Positions 33,154 through 42,170 of a DNA stretch of 64,000 nt are shown here, piece after piece (within the stretch, counting starts at the first letter, position 1; each line of letters starts with the position of its first letter). Source of the DNA: Sporobacter sp963663605 (GTDB lineage: Bacteria > Bacillota > Clostridia > Oscillospirales > Oscillospiraceae); assembly GCA_963663605.2 (NCBI GenBank), contig CAXXVF010000002.1:248001-312000 (forward strand), written 5' to 3'. The translations under genes were made by a program, and so were the position numbers. The notes under the pieces are model-generated. The model had not been told where the DNA came from and ran no database searches. It was given only the letters and a program-made list of their open reading frames with translations.

Positions 33154-34128
33154 TTAGTTCCCGCACAGGCTGCAGTTGGAACAATCTCCGCCCGTACAGC
33201 CGGCACTTGGCATAACGTTGTTATAGACGACAAATGTATCGCTGAACGCAAATTTGTTTTCAGCGCCGTCGGCATCGGTGATTGTGACCGATCCGCTGTC
33301 ATAATCGAATGCGGCTTTTATTGGGTAAACCTCGGCGGATTCATCCTGAACATAAACGATTTTCGGCATGAACGTGCTGGACGCGCCGCTGCCTTCACGA
33401 TATGTGTGGATCCGGTCGCCGGCGGTTATAAGGCTGATGATGCGTCACTGTTCATCAAAGCACAGCGAGTTCATATCCGCGTTGATCCCAACGGCGTTTG
33501 GGTCAAAGGCCGTCAATGTCCCGATCGGCGTCCGGAGCTTGACGGGTGACGCCGGTTCAAGCGACTGGAGCCTGCCGCTTTCATGCAGCGAGAAGCCATG
33601 CCGGACATCGATCGTCCCGTTCGGTTCGTGGCCGATCCGGATGATCTCATTCGGGAAAAGCGTCACGCTCCGGATGCAGACGTTTTTATAAAAGCAGAGT
33701 CCGGATATCAACGCTGAGAACGATGCAAAATCAAATTCAAAGTTCAGCGGGACATTTAAACCCCGTTCGTCTTCTTCCGACCAGAAACCGCTGACTTTTC
33801 CATCCAGCGGGAATATGCGTTTCAGTTCGCCCGTGTCGTAAAACGTTACGAGCTCCGCCGGCATTTCCCCGATCGGTGTGAGGACGTCCTGCTGAGAATC
33901 AAGCGATACCGATTTGAGTGCACCGTTCTGATGGAAGGTTATAGAGGCCTTGTATTTGCGGCGGGGGGACTCCGCGCCGAAATAGGGGATGAGCTGCCCG
34001 GCGTGCGTTAAAATCATATTTTTTTCATTTAGCCGCAGTCCGTTGACCGCTCCGTTCTTATAGTATGTGATATCGCTTATATCGTTATATATGTCGCTTA
34101 GCGTCTGGCGGACATTTTCCTGTGTCAT
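33154..34128 (-). pseudogene. Unknown-function gene interrupted by an in-frame TGA
   Basis: One continuous minus-strand frame apart from a TGA at 33445-33447. The first part (from ATG 34128, with GGGAG upstream) gives 227 residues ending in LCFDEQ. After the TGA the same frame goes on for 97 codons starting RIISLITAGDRIHTYRE and ends in a Cys-rich tail, CTGGDCSNCSLCGN. The first part has repeated beta motifs (LRLNEKNMILTHAGQLIPYF; LKRIFPLDGKVSGFW) like a family of uncharacterised clostridial proteins. The cause may be a CGA-to-TGA or TGG-to-TGA change (a pseudogene), or recoding. No clear SECIS hairpin follows. I do not know the function. Confidence 0.7.
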
Positions 34129-34134
34129 ATACAT

Positions 34135-34681
34135 TCACTCCCATACTGTTTTTTCCGAACGGTGACAGACGGTCTGCCGCCTTTAGCCGTGCCGATGTCC
34201 ACTTGATAAGCCTTCTCCATTTGGGCAGCGCCATGAAACCGAGATGCCACGCTCGTTCAAAAATACGGCAATAATATCGTGCTGCATGCCGAAACACCTC
34301 GAATAATGAAACATATGATACCGAAACTTTCATAAACATTCTATTTGACAAATGGCCCGGTGTCAATGAAACAACGCCCGTTTCTTCCCCTCCGGCAAAA
34401 TTCTGTAAATGTTACATAACAAATCGGCTGAAACAGTCCGTTTTTTCAAAATTAGATGTATAGAAAATAATGAGAAACGGCTTGCTGCGGCTGCAAATTG
34501 AAGCCGGCGCTTTATATCGTTGAAATTCAAAACAGCCGGAACAATAAAAAAAGCACCCCGTTTCGGGGTGTTTTTTGGATGCAGAGACCGGTAAAGTTTT
34601 TTGCAGCTTCATCGATTGAATAGGGCATAACTTCTTCCGCCAAAAAAAATCATAAAAGGGCTTGACTTGAAGTTAACTTAG
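34135..34681. other. Intergenic region with terminator and orphaned promoter
   Basis: No supported gene in about 550 bases. It contains a bidirectional terminator (34546-34576: AAAAAAGCACCCCG, TTT, CGGGGTGTTTTTT). At 34662-34679 a TTGACT-type -35 element overlaps the palindrome AAGTTAACTT, an arrangement typical of MerR-controlled promoters, and it now leads into a decapitated aldo/keto reductase gene. A 93-codon minus-strand frame here has no ribosome binding site or familiar motif and is not called. Confidence 0.6.
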
Positions 34682-35570
34682 TATACGCTGTCTAATGGAA
34701 TAGAGATTCCGAAATTAGGGCTGGGGACATGGTTTATAAGCAACGGCGATGCTGCACAGGCGGTTAAAGATGCAGCGGAAATCGGGTATCGTCATATCGA
34801 TACGGCACAGGCCTACAACAACGAAAGCGGCGTGGGTAAAGGCATCAGAACTTGCGGCGTGAAAAGAGAAGACATGTTTGTGACGACAAAACTTGCCGCG
34901 GAAGTTAAATCATATAAAAAGGCGGTTTCATCCATTGACGGCTCACTTAAAACAATGGGCCTTGATTATATTGATCTGATGATTATACACAGCCCGCAGC
35001 CATGGACTAAATTCCGTGAAGGAGACCATTTCTTTGAAGGAAACCGTGAGGCTTGGCGCGCGCTTGAGGACGCATATAAAGCCGGAAAGCTTCGCGCTGT
35101 TGGAGTGTCAAATTTTGAGGAAACGGATATTGACAATATTCTTGAAAACTGCACGGTCAAACCGATGGTGAATCAAATTCTCGTTCATATCAGTAATACC
35201 CCGATAGAGCTGATTCAATATTCGCAGGAAAAAGGTATACTTGTTGAAGCATATTCACCGGTTGCACGGAGAATTACTGAAAAACCAGGAAGTTGCAGAA
35301 ATCGGGAAGAAATATGGCGTTTCTGTGCCGCAATTGTCAATTCGCTATGATCTGCAGCTTGGACTTCTGCCATTGCCAAAGACCGCAAACCCGGAACATA
35401 TGAAAAGTAATGCAGAAGTTAATTTTGTTATCTCTGAAGAAGATATGGAAACGTTAAAAAACGTAGAACGCATCAAGGACTACGGAGAGGCTGGCGTCAT
35501 GCCTGTGTTTGGAGGAAAGCTTAACGCGAAATCAGTTGTAAAAGCCATAATTAAAACACGGCGCAAATAG
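34682..35570 (+). pseudogene. Aldo/keto reductase pseudogene
   Basis: The translated frame begins inside the family N-terminus (LSNGIEIPKLGLGTWFISNGD) with no start codon, right after a promoter. It includes the catalytic HIDTAQAYNNE region, TTKLAAEVKSY, DYIDLMIIHSP and VGVSNFEETDI. Near 35264-35268 a 2-bp loss in a CACA run shifts the frame: the expected SPVAHGELLKN continues in the next frame (HGELLKNQEVAEIGKKYGV) and runs to a normal C-terminus at 35570. So the gene has two independent lesions, a 5' deletion and a frameshift. It would have encoded a diketogulonate-reductase-like NADPH enzyme of about 285 residues. Confidence 0.88.
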
Positions 35571-35635
35571 GGATTTTATATTTTTGAATTAAATAATGAG
35601 ACGTATGTTTTGTCCGATCTTATGGTTAAAACGTT

Positions 35636-35670
35636 ACCCCCTGTAGTCACACATTGAAACTACAGGGGGT
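35636..35670. terminator. Bidirectional terminator between the pseudogene and the methyltransferase gene
   Basis: ACCCCCTGTAGT pairs with ACTACAGGGGGT across an 11-nt loop. It is located between two convergent units. Confidence 0.82.
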
Positions 35671-35687
35671 TCTTGGCTTTTTAGCGC

Positions 35688-36803
35688 CTATACGAGACGC
35701 TCGTTATCATAAAACTCGCGGCCATAGGAGTAAAGCTCACTCAGTGCATTCCAAATACGCGCCGGATCCTGCTCAAAAATACTTGCATAGAATCCGCCGC
35801 CGGAGGCATAAGTGTCCACTGTTTTGTGAATACTTTCGATTAGCTCTTCAACAGGGACTTCGACGCCCGGTACAATGCCTTCAAGACCCACATTAAATCC
35901 GATTTTATCTCCGTACATCGTTTTCAATTTCGGAATATCCACGGCTCTTCTTTGAAGCTGTAAAAAGTCTATACCCATAGATACCATATACGGCAAAAAC
36001 CGCTCAACATTGCCGCAGGAATGCAGTTCAAATATGATACCCTTTGATTTTATGTGGTCAACAATACGCTTTGTCGGCGCGTAGACTAATTCCTCAAGCA
36101 TCTTCGCAGAGAAGAACGTGTCCTTTTCCGTGCCCCAATCGTCATGTAAAGTAACCATGTCAACAGGGTATAGCGAATACACCTTGTCAAACAGCTCGAT
36201 TACATGGTCGGCGTAACGTTCGAAGAAATCGACAATCGCTTCCGGTTCCACAACAAGCGCCATCATACTCTCCGTGTATCCGCCCATAACGGACACTAGG
36301 CGTTCAGTGCATCCGAGAAAAATATTTATGGACAATGCCCGGTTCGGGTCATATTCGGTTTTTAAATAGTCCTCGGCGCGTTCCTCGAATCCCCACTGTG
36401 ACAAGTCGGGGAACTTAATTATGCGCTCCCATTGGGTTATATCATCGCAGACGCACGTTCCAGGCGTTAACATCGGGCCGCCGGCAGTGGGAACCCATGT
36501 CCATGACGCGCCAAACCAGTCGGTATATACCAGTCCGCGTTCTTCCTGATCGGTAAAGCTCGGAGCAAGCTGTCTGCCGTCCACGCGTTTTGATATCAGT
36601 TCTTCCGGCATCATCCATTGCACATCGGTCAACATGTTTGGAACCCAAAGGGGATTGTCCCGCCGCGCGGCACGAATAAAGTTTTCCTTCGGCGTAATAG
36701 GCGTTTCGAAAAGCGGCACAACAATCTCACCCTTCGTAAACGGTCGTATCACTTTAGTTTTTTCTACAGCAGGATCCAAATACTTATATCTGGGATATTT
36801 CAT
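35688..36803 (-). CDS. UroD-like corrinoid/methyl-transfer family protein
   Basis: A 371-residue protein of the uroporphyrinogen decarboxylase fold, which in anaerobes is mostly used by methyltransferases that act on corrinoid proteins or methylated substrates (MtaA/MtbA-like). It has VTLHDDWGTEKDTFFS, then HSCGNVERFLPYMVSMGIDFLQLQ, the family's metal-site block. I start it at 36803, with AGGAGA at good spacing; an ATG at 36809 is close by. Heme synthesis is unlikely, since the N-terminal substrate motif of HemE is missing. It heads away from the cluster of cyclase, acyl-CoA dehydrogenase and ABC transporter on the same strand. Confidence 0.82.
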   Translation of the reverse strand: MKYPRYKYLDPAVEKTKVIRPFTKGEIVVPLFETPITPKENFIRAARRDNPLWVPNMLTDVQWMMPEELISKRVDGRQLAPSFTDQEERGLVYTDWFGASWTWVPTAGGPMLTPGTCVCDDITQWERIIKFPDLSQWGFEERAEDYLKTEYDPNRALSINIFLGCTERLVSVMGGYTESMMALVVEPEAIVDFFERYADHVIELFDKVYSLYPVDMVTLHDDWGTEKDTFFSAKMLEELVYAPTKRIVDHIKSKGIIFELHSCGNVERFLPYMVSMGIDFLQLQRRAVDIPKLKTMYGDKIGFNVGLEGIVPGVEVPVEELIESIHKTVDTYASGGGFYASIFEQDPARIWNALSELYSYGREFYDNERLV

Positions 36804-37178
36804 TAACATTCTCCTGTCGTCCCAAGAGGGCGTTTTAAAGTGCGGGGAAATAAGAAGTATATTCAAAGCACGGCATGATTAACGATTAGCCAGTGTCGAT
36901 TATATTTGACCGCAGCTCATTACCGGGTCCTTAAAGTCAAAAAAAATACAGTTGATTTCTATTTTCGCTGTTTAATAAAAGCGGCGCGGACACGTACCAA
37001 TGCAGAAACGAATCCACTCCCGCAGTCAAAAGGTAAGTTCCGGAATCTGCCTTGCCTCAGCAGGGGTCGAACCCCTGCTGTTGCGTATGGCTTGATGGGC
37101 CGTTGAGCATGGTTTCTCTTGATCGGCCACGGATCGGCAGTTGCTACAGGAAATTTCATTATTTAAGTCGCATATTGT
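36804..37178. other. Intergenic region, no gene seen
   Basis: About 375 bases without a credible reading frame. The minus strand shows one hairpin, AGCAGGGG/CCCCTGCT with loop TTCGA (about 37055-37076), which resembles a tRNA T-arm but has the wrong geometry for one. Confidence 0.5.
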
Positions 37179-38198
37179 TTACTTCAGATTCTGGTTTTTC
37201 ACACCGAAAAGCTTCTGCATATATTCAAGACAGCTTCCGCCGCCTGCTTCTTCATTGCCGTAGCCGGTACCGCCGTAGGTGTAGGTGCGGTCTGGCACAT
37301 CGTTGAGGTCGGCTTCGTCGATTTCCGCTACGCAGCGGGCCATGGACCCGTCGCCAAGATACCAACGGAGAGGGAAGCAGTAAAATCTAAAGCGTTTGCC
37401 GACAACCTTCGCTAAATCGCCGCCAAGATTTTCAACGCCGACAATGCCATGCCCCAGCATCAGCTTGTGGCACGGTTCCCAGGTGCCCCAGATGCCGATG
37501 TCCTCTAAGATGCCGAACTTCTTGTCGTACGCGTCCTGACCGTAGATGCGGATATATTCAAACTTGTCGAACTCCGCATATGCTTTTTCGCCGAAAAGCT
37601 TTGCATATTCAACGGTAATCGGGTAACCTGTTGCGCCCAGCAGGTTCATACGCGTCATGCCATTGTTGCCCATTGCCGTGTGAAGCGGATGGTCAAGCGC
37701 TTGCGAATCCATTGCAACACACTTAACCTTCTTCTCAACAAACCACTTGCCTGCTTCGATTCCGGTGCCTGCGGAATAGTGGTAATATGCCTTGGAATCG
37801 TCAAACAGCTTGTGCATGCCTGTTGCAAGGCAAAGAACCATGCCCTCAAGCTCCGATGGACTAATACCCACTTTTTTGCAGCCTGCTTCAAGGTGTTTTG
37901 GCTCAATAAGTCCCCACGGTTCAATGTCGATGGGAATGCAAACCGCATCGCCGGTGTAGGCATCTACCGGCATTTCATGCGTGTAACGGGCACGCTTGCC
38001 GTCGAACTCGTATTCCATGACATGACGCGGTGCGTCACAGTGCGTACCGGTGTGCATCGTGCAGGTGATTTTTTGCGTTAAAACGCCGCCCTTTGCCATT
38101 GTGTGAGCATTGTCAATTTCCGGTTTATCAAAATACGGCCAACGCGGAATCTCTGCGCTAAACGGATGTGTCAGATCAACAAATGTTTTCTTGCCCAT
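37179..38198 (-). CDS. Cyclase-family metal-dependent hydrolase (kynurenine formamidase-like)
   Basis: A 339-residue protein of the cyclase/kynurenine formamidase superfamily. The metal-binding motif HTGTHCDAPRH is at residues 49-59 and the N-terminus VDLTHPFSAEIPRWP is typical. It is about 100 residues longer than bacterial KynB, with insertions around residues 100-200 and a C-terminal tail, more like isatin hydrolase/cyclase relatives. Such enzymes hydrolyse amide or cyclic bonds. It sits between the UroD-like gene and the acyl-CoA dehydrogenase gene. The substrate is unknown; a nitrogen-containing ring opening is possible. Confidence 0.85.
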   Translation of the reverse strand: MGKKTFVDLTHPFSAEIPRWPYFDKPEIDNAHTMAKGGVLTQKITCTMHTGTHCDAPRHVMEYEFDGKRARYTHEMPVDAYTGDAVCIPIDIEPWGLIEPKHLEAGCKKVGISPSELEGMVLCLATGMHKLFDDSKAYYHYSAGTGIEAGKWFVEKKVKCVAMDSQALDHPLHTAMGNNGMTRMNLLGATGYPITVEYAKLFGEKAYAEFDKFEYIRIYGQDAYDKKFGILEDIGIWGTWEPCHKLMLGHGIVGVENLGGDLAKVVGKRFRFYCFPLRWYLGDGSMARCVAEIDEADLNDVPDRTYTYGGTGYGNEEAGGGSCLEYMQKLFGVKNQNLK

Positions 38199-38316
38199 AG
38201 TAATTGCTCCTTTTTATATAAATACAAAATTAATCACTAAACTTCGAAGTAAATTCGCCTTGCGGCAACAATATCCTTCCTGCTTTCGGGGAGAACCGGC
38301 AATTATGTCAAAATTA

Positions 38317-39252
38317 CTATTGATTTTTCTGCTTTGAAGTATATTCAATCAGATATTCCTGCAATTCTCTTCTGATCTCCTCGACTCGCTGCGGCGGCCA
38401 TTCCTGCCAGCCCTTGCCTGACTTCATACCGAGGCTGCCTATGGATAGCAGGTATTGCAGCAAGTAGGACGGTTCGTGATTGTCAGCCAGGGACTTAAGT
38501 ATGCAATTATGGATTTTATAGGTCAGTTCAATACCGACAAGATCGGAATTCTCCATTGGACCAAGCACCGGCAAGGTTAACCCGGGCCCGTACTTACACG
38601 CATCGTCCACTGTTTTAGGGTCTGCGATATCTTTTTCGACCAAGTAAATCGCCTCGCGCCACAGTGCGTGCTTGAGTCTGTTGGCAACGAATCCCGGCAC
38701 GTCTTTTTTGCAATAGATGGGCTTTTTACCCACGCTGGTGAGGAGATCCATTGTAGCCTTTATAACCTCCTCGGCAGTGTAGTCGGATTTCACAACTTCA
38801 ACCAGGGGTACCAGATGCGCGGGATTCCAGAAGTGAGCGCCCACAACGCGTTCACGATTATTGCACTTTTGCGATATGTCCGTGGGACTCATGACAGAGG
38901 TGGTTGTGGCAAGTATCGTATCCTCCCGGCAGAATCGTTCAATGTGGGCCAGCAGATCCTGCTTCGTTTCCATTACCTCCGGGCAGCACTCGATGATAAA
39001 ATCGGCATCCGCATATGCCTCGCTGTCATCGGTTACAAAATTTATGCGCTCGATAATAGCGTTCTTCTCCGCCTCGGTCATTGCGCCCTGAGAAATCATC
39101 GTATCAAGGTTATTTTCAATCGGCTTATATCTATCGGCTGTCAATTCCCGTGTTTTCAATCGCACATTTAATTGGGGATTGACAGCAAAGACGTGTGCAA
39201 GCGAATTGCAGACTATTCCCGCATCGACGATTACTACATTTCTAATTTTCAT
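38317..39252 (-). CDS. 3-hydroxyacyl-CoA dehydrogenase-family protein with altered NAD motif
   Basis: A 311-residue protein of the 3-hydroxyacyl-CoA / L-gulonate dehydrogenase family. Family blocks are FIIECCPEVMETKQDLL, TSVMSPTDIS, GAHFWNPAHLVPLVEVV (catalytic His), KKPIYCKKDVPGFVANRL and GKGWQEW. The glycine-rich NAD loop near the start, usually GAGTMGxG, is here VDAGIVCNSLAH, so the first and third glycines are lost. Either NAD binds differently or activity is reduced. It is 118 nt upstream of the cyclase in the same direction and follows the ABC transporter genes. Confidence 0.82.
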   Translation of the reverse strand: MKIRNVVIVDAGIVCNSLAHVFAVNPQLNVRLKTRELTADRYKPIENNLDTMISQGAMTEAEKNAIIERINFVTDDSEAYADADFIIECCPEVMETKQDLLAHIERFCREDTILATTTSVMSPTDISQKCNNRERVVGAHFWNPAHLVPLVEVVKSDYTAEEVIKATMDLLTSVGKKPIYCKKDVPGFVANRLKHALWREAIYLVEKDIADPKTVDDACKYGPGLTLPVLGPMENSDLVGIELTYKIHNCILKSLADNHEPSYLLQYLLSIGSLGMKSGKGWQEWPPQRVEEIRRELQEYLIEYTSKQKNQ

Positions 39253-39336
39253 ATGGGTGTCCTCCTCAAAAGGGGCCGTGCTGAGGCCGTTGGGAGATAT
39301 GCGAAATCCTCCGGCAGCGTATCGGATTCATTCTTG

Positions 39337-40287
39337 CTAAAGCGGGTAAAAGCAACGGATATAATGACCTTCGCCCAAATCCGTTAACGGGGGACATTTT
39401 TCCCGGCAGGCATCGGTTGCGTAAGCGCACCTGTCGGCAAAGCGGCACTCATCCTTGGGATTAATCGGAGATGTAACCTCGCCCTTTATTATGATGCGGT
39501 CCTTTTTACTGTCGATGTTCGGCGATGGTATTGCCGAAAGAAGCGCCTGTGTGTATGGATGACGCGGGTGCGCGAACAGCTCTTTAACAGGAGCTTTTTC
39601 TACCACTTGTCCCAGATACATGACGAGCACTTCCTGACAAAAGTGCTTGACCACGCTCATATCGTGCGTAATAAAAATGTAGGTGTATCCATAAGCCTGC
39701 TGCAGACGTTTAAGCATATTTAATATCTGCGCCTGAATGCTGACATCCAGAGCTGAAACCGGCTCGTCGCAGACAATCAGCTCCGGATTAAGCGCCAGAG
39801 CTCTGGCAATACCTACGCGCTGCCGCCGTCCGCCGTCCAACTCGTGCGGATAACTGTTGACGTTCCGTTCGGCTATACCGACATTTTGCATGACCTCAAG
39901 TACTTTGCTCTCCACATCTCTCTTTTTCCTGAACATGCGCTGCGTGATTATCGGTTCGGCAATCGCGTTATATACTGTTATTCTTGGGTTGAGAGAAGAA
40001 TACGGATCCTGAAAAATCATCTGGATTTTACGGCGCAAAGCTTTCAGCCGACGGCCTTTGTAATCCAGAATATTCTCACCTTCGAGGAGGATCTCTCCGT
40101 CTGTTGCATCTAAAAGGTTTGAAATGATCCGGCCCAGCGTGCTCTTTCCGCAGCCCGACTCGCCGACGACTCCAATCGTATGTCCCTTTTCAAGCGTAAA
40201 GCTCACATCGTCCACAGCATGGAGCCAGCCCGCAGGTCTTTGAAAGTACTTTTTAAGGTTCTTCACTTCCAGATAAAGCTCACTCAT
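39337..40287 (-). CDS. Oligopeptide/nickel-type ABC transporter ATPase, DppF/OppF type
   Basis: A 316-residue ATPase of a peptide/nickel-class importer. Walker A is GESGCGKST (42-50), Walker B DEPVSALDVS, and the C-terminal CRFADRCAYATDACREKCPP is the Cys-rich block that often holds an iron-sulfur cluster. The signature motif reads LDGGRRQR instead of the usual LSGGQRQR, so one composite ATP site may be weak. It overlaps the DppD-type gene by 8 nt. It is the last transporter gene before the dehydrogenase gene. Confidence 0.9.
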   Translation of the reverse strand: MSELYLEVKNLKKYFQRPAGWLHAVDDVSFTLEKGHTIGVVGESGCGKSTLGRIISNLLDATDGEILLEGENILDYKGRRLKALRRKIQMIFQDPYSSLNPRITVYNAIAEPIITQRMFRKKRDVESKVLEVMQNVGIAERNVNSYPHELDGGRRQRVGIARALALNPELIVCDEPVSALDVSIQAQILNMLKRLQQAYGYTYIFITHDMSVVKHFCQEVLVMYLGQVVEKAPVKELFAHPRHPYTQALLSAIPSPNIDSKKDRIIIKGEVTSPINPKDECRFADRCAYATDACREKCPPLTDLGEGHYIRCFYPL

Positions 40288-41293
40288 AATGCTGATCCTC
40301 TCTCCTGGCTTCCGCGGTTTTTAGCAAACCATTATATATATGGCATTTCACGATATGGTCTTCTCCGGGAAGGCTCGTCTTTTCGGGTTTTTTCGTATGG
40401 CAAATTTCCTCTGCATAGGCACAGCGCGGAGAGAACGGGCAGCCGGCAGGGAGGTCCATCGGATCCGGCATCAGCCCTTTGATTTGGTATAGAAACTCCG
40501 TTTCACGCTCTAAGTTTGGTATGGCTTCGAAAAGGCCGATCGTATAAGGATGCCGGGCGCTTTTGAAAATATCCGTCAGCGTACCGCTCTCTACGATTTC
40601 GCCGGCGTACATTATGGCTACCTTGTCACAGGTCTCGGCCACTATGCCAAAGTCATGCGTGATCATAATCATGGAGGTATTAAACTCACTGCGAAGGTCT
40701 TTCATCATCTTAAGTACCTGCGCCTGGATCGTAACGTCAAGCGCAGTGGTCGGTTCATCCGCAATAAGCAGGCTGGGGTTGCAGGCCAGTGCCATAGCTA
40801 TGACGACACGTTGTTTCATTCCTCCGGAGAATTGGTGCGGGAAGTCATTTGCGCGCTCCGCTTCGATACGCACCACCTTCAGCATTTCAATTGCGCGTTC
40901 TTCAGCTTCTTTCGCGCTGACCTTCTGATGGTTTTCTATGGCTTCTGCTATCTGGTCTACAACCTTCATTGTTGGATTAAGCGCTGTCATCGGGTCTTGG
41001 AATATCATGGAGATTTCCGCGCCGCGTACTTTGAGGTATTCCTCCTCACTGATTTTTGTGAGATCCCGGTCTTTATAAAATATTTCCCCTGAATGCAGAC
41101 GACCGGGCGGGCAGTCGATGAGGCCCATTATTTCCAATGCCGTCGTGGTTTTGCCTGCGCCGGTCTCACCGACGAGCCCCAGCGTTTCACCGGCGTTCAA
41201 GCTCAAATCAAGGCCGTTCACGGCATGGACAATACCGTCGTCGGTGTGGAATTTTATTACCAGATCATTGATTTCCAGAAACTTGTGTTCCAT
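40280..41293 (-). CDS. Oligopeptide/nickel-type ABC transporter ATPase, DppD/OppD type
   Basis: A 337-residue ATPase. It has Walker A GETGAGKTT, an intact signature FSGGMKQR, Walker B DEPTTALDVT and the C-terminal CPFSPRCAYAEEICHTKKPE block. It pairs with the DppF-type subunit encoded by the next gene, to form the ATPase heterodimer. It starts 4 nt after the permease gene upstream. Together the five genes form a complete importer. Confidence 0.92.
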   Translation of the reverse strand: MEHKFLEINDLVIKFHTDDGIVHAVNGLDLSLNAGETLGLVGETGAGKTTTALEIMGLIDCPPGRLHSGEIFYKDRDLTKISEEEYLKVRGAEISMIFQDPMTALNPTMKVVDQIAEAIENHQKVSAKEAEERAIEMLKVVRIEAERANDFPHQFSGGMKQRVVIAMALACNPSLLIADEPTTALDVTIQAQVLKMMKDLRSEFNTSMIMITHDFGIVAETCDKVAIMYAGEIVESGTLTDIFKSARHPYTIGLFEAIPNLERETEFLYQIKGLMPDPMDLPAGCPFSPRCAYAEEICHTKKPEKTSLPGEDHIVKCHIYNGLLKTAEARREDQHYE

Positions 41294-41297
41294 AGCC

Positions 41298-42170
41298 CTA
41301 CCTCTTCATTCTAGGATCCAAAGCGTCGCGCACCCCATCGCCGATAAGCGTGAGCGATATTATAGTAGCCACCAGCACTGCGCCCGGAATCGTCGTTATG
41401 TGCCATGCCACGCGCAGATATGTCCTGCCGCCCGCCAGCATAGTGCCCCATTCGGGATTGGGCGGCTGTACGCCAAGCCCCAAAAAACTCAGTGTGCTGA
41501 TTATGCCGACAGCAAAAGCGATGTCCATGATGACTACAGTGATAACGGGACTGATAGCGTTTGGAAGTATGTGGGACATGATGATCTTCAGGTCGCTCGC
41601 CCCTTGTATGCGCGCCGCCTCGATATATTCGTTTTCCACAACTTGTAGTACCTGCCCTCTGATCATCCTTGCCTGACCGGGCATCATCCCCAATCCGATA
41701 ACGAACATAAGGCTCACCGTGGAAGGCGTCATTACGGTGGCAAGCGCGATCATAAGCAAAAGCGGCGGAATTGACATAATGATATCCATCAAGCGCATGA
41801 TCAGCGTGTCTGTCAGACGGCCGTAATAAGCCGACGCCGTTCCAAGTATAATGCCGAGAAAAAGACCGATAGCTAAGCCGAAAAAGCTTATAAGGATAGT
41901 GGTGCGTCCGCCCCAGAGAACGCGTGCAAAAATATCACGCCCAAGCTCGTCAAGTCCGAATATGTGATCGCTTGACGGGGCCTGAAGCTGATTAGGCACA
42001 TCCATAGCTATGATGTCGTCGTTATAATTGTAAAACAGCGGGGATATAACGCAGGGGATCAATATTATGGCGAATAACACCATACCGATAATAGCTGCCT
42101 TGTTCCTGCGGATCCGCTTCCAGACGTCCCCCCAAAGAGAACGCCTTTTATACGTACTTTTATTAAGCAT
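41298..42170 (-). CDS. ABC transporter permease, DppC/OppC type
   Basis: A 290-residue membrane protein. The N-terminal OppC motif (SLWGDVWKRIRRNKAAIIGM) is followed by about six membrane segments and the EAA loop EAARIQGASDLKIIMSHILP. FLGLGVQPPNPEWGTMLAGG is a further family block. It overlaps the DppB-type gene by 8 nt and precedes the ATPase gene by 4 nt. Confidence 0.92.
   Translation of the reverse strand: MLNKSTYKRRSLWGDVWKRIRRNKAAIIGMVLFAIILIPCVISPLFYNYNDDIIAMDVPNQLQAPSSDHIFGLDELGRDIFARVLWGGRTTILISFFGLAIGLFLGIILGTASAYYGRLTDTLIMRLMDIIMSIPPLLLMIALATVMTPSTVSLMFVIGLGMMPGQARMIRGQVLQVVENEYIEAARIQGASDLKIIMSHILPNAISPVITVVIMDIAFAVGIISTLSFLGLGVQPPNPEWGTMLAGGRTYLRVAWHITTIPGAVLVATIISLTLIGDGVRDALDPRMKR

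Noticed and set aside
33400..33444. SECIS element after the in-frame TGA
   Set aside because: Only a weak CCGG-CGA-CCGG hairpin is visible about 27 nt downstream; it lacks a proper stem and apical loop for bacterial selenocysteine insertion.
34085..34366. 93-codon minus-strand reading frame
   Set aside because: It overlaps the start of the TGA-interrupted gene in another frame, has no ribosome binding site or recognisable motif.
37050..37085. tRNA-like T-arm hairpin (minus strand)
   Set aside because: The 8-bp stem with a 5-nt TTCGA loop does not allow a 7-nt T-loop with a 5-bp stem, and no anticodon or D-arm or acceptor stem fits around it.
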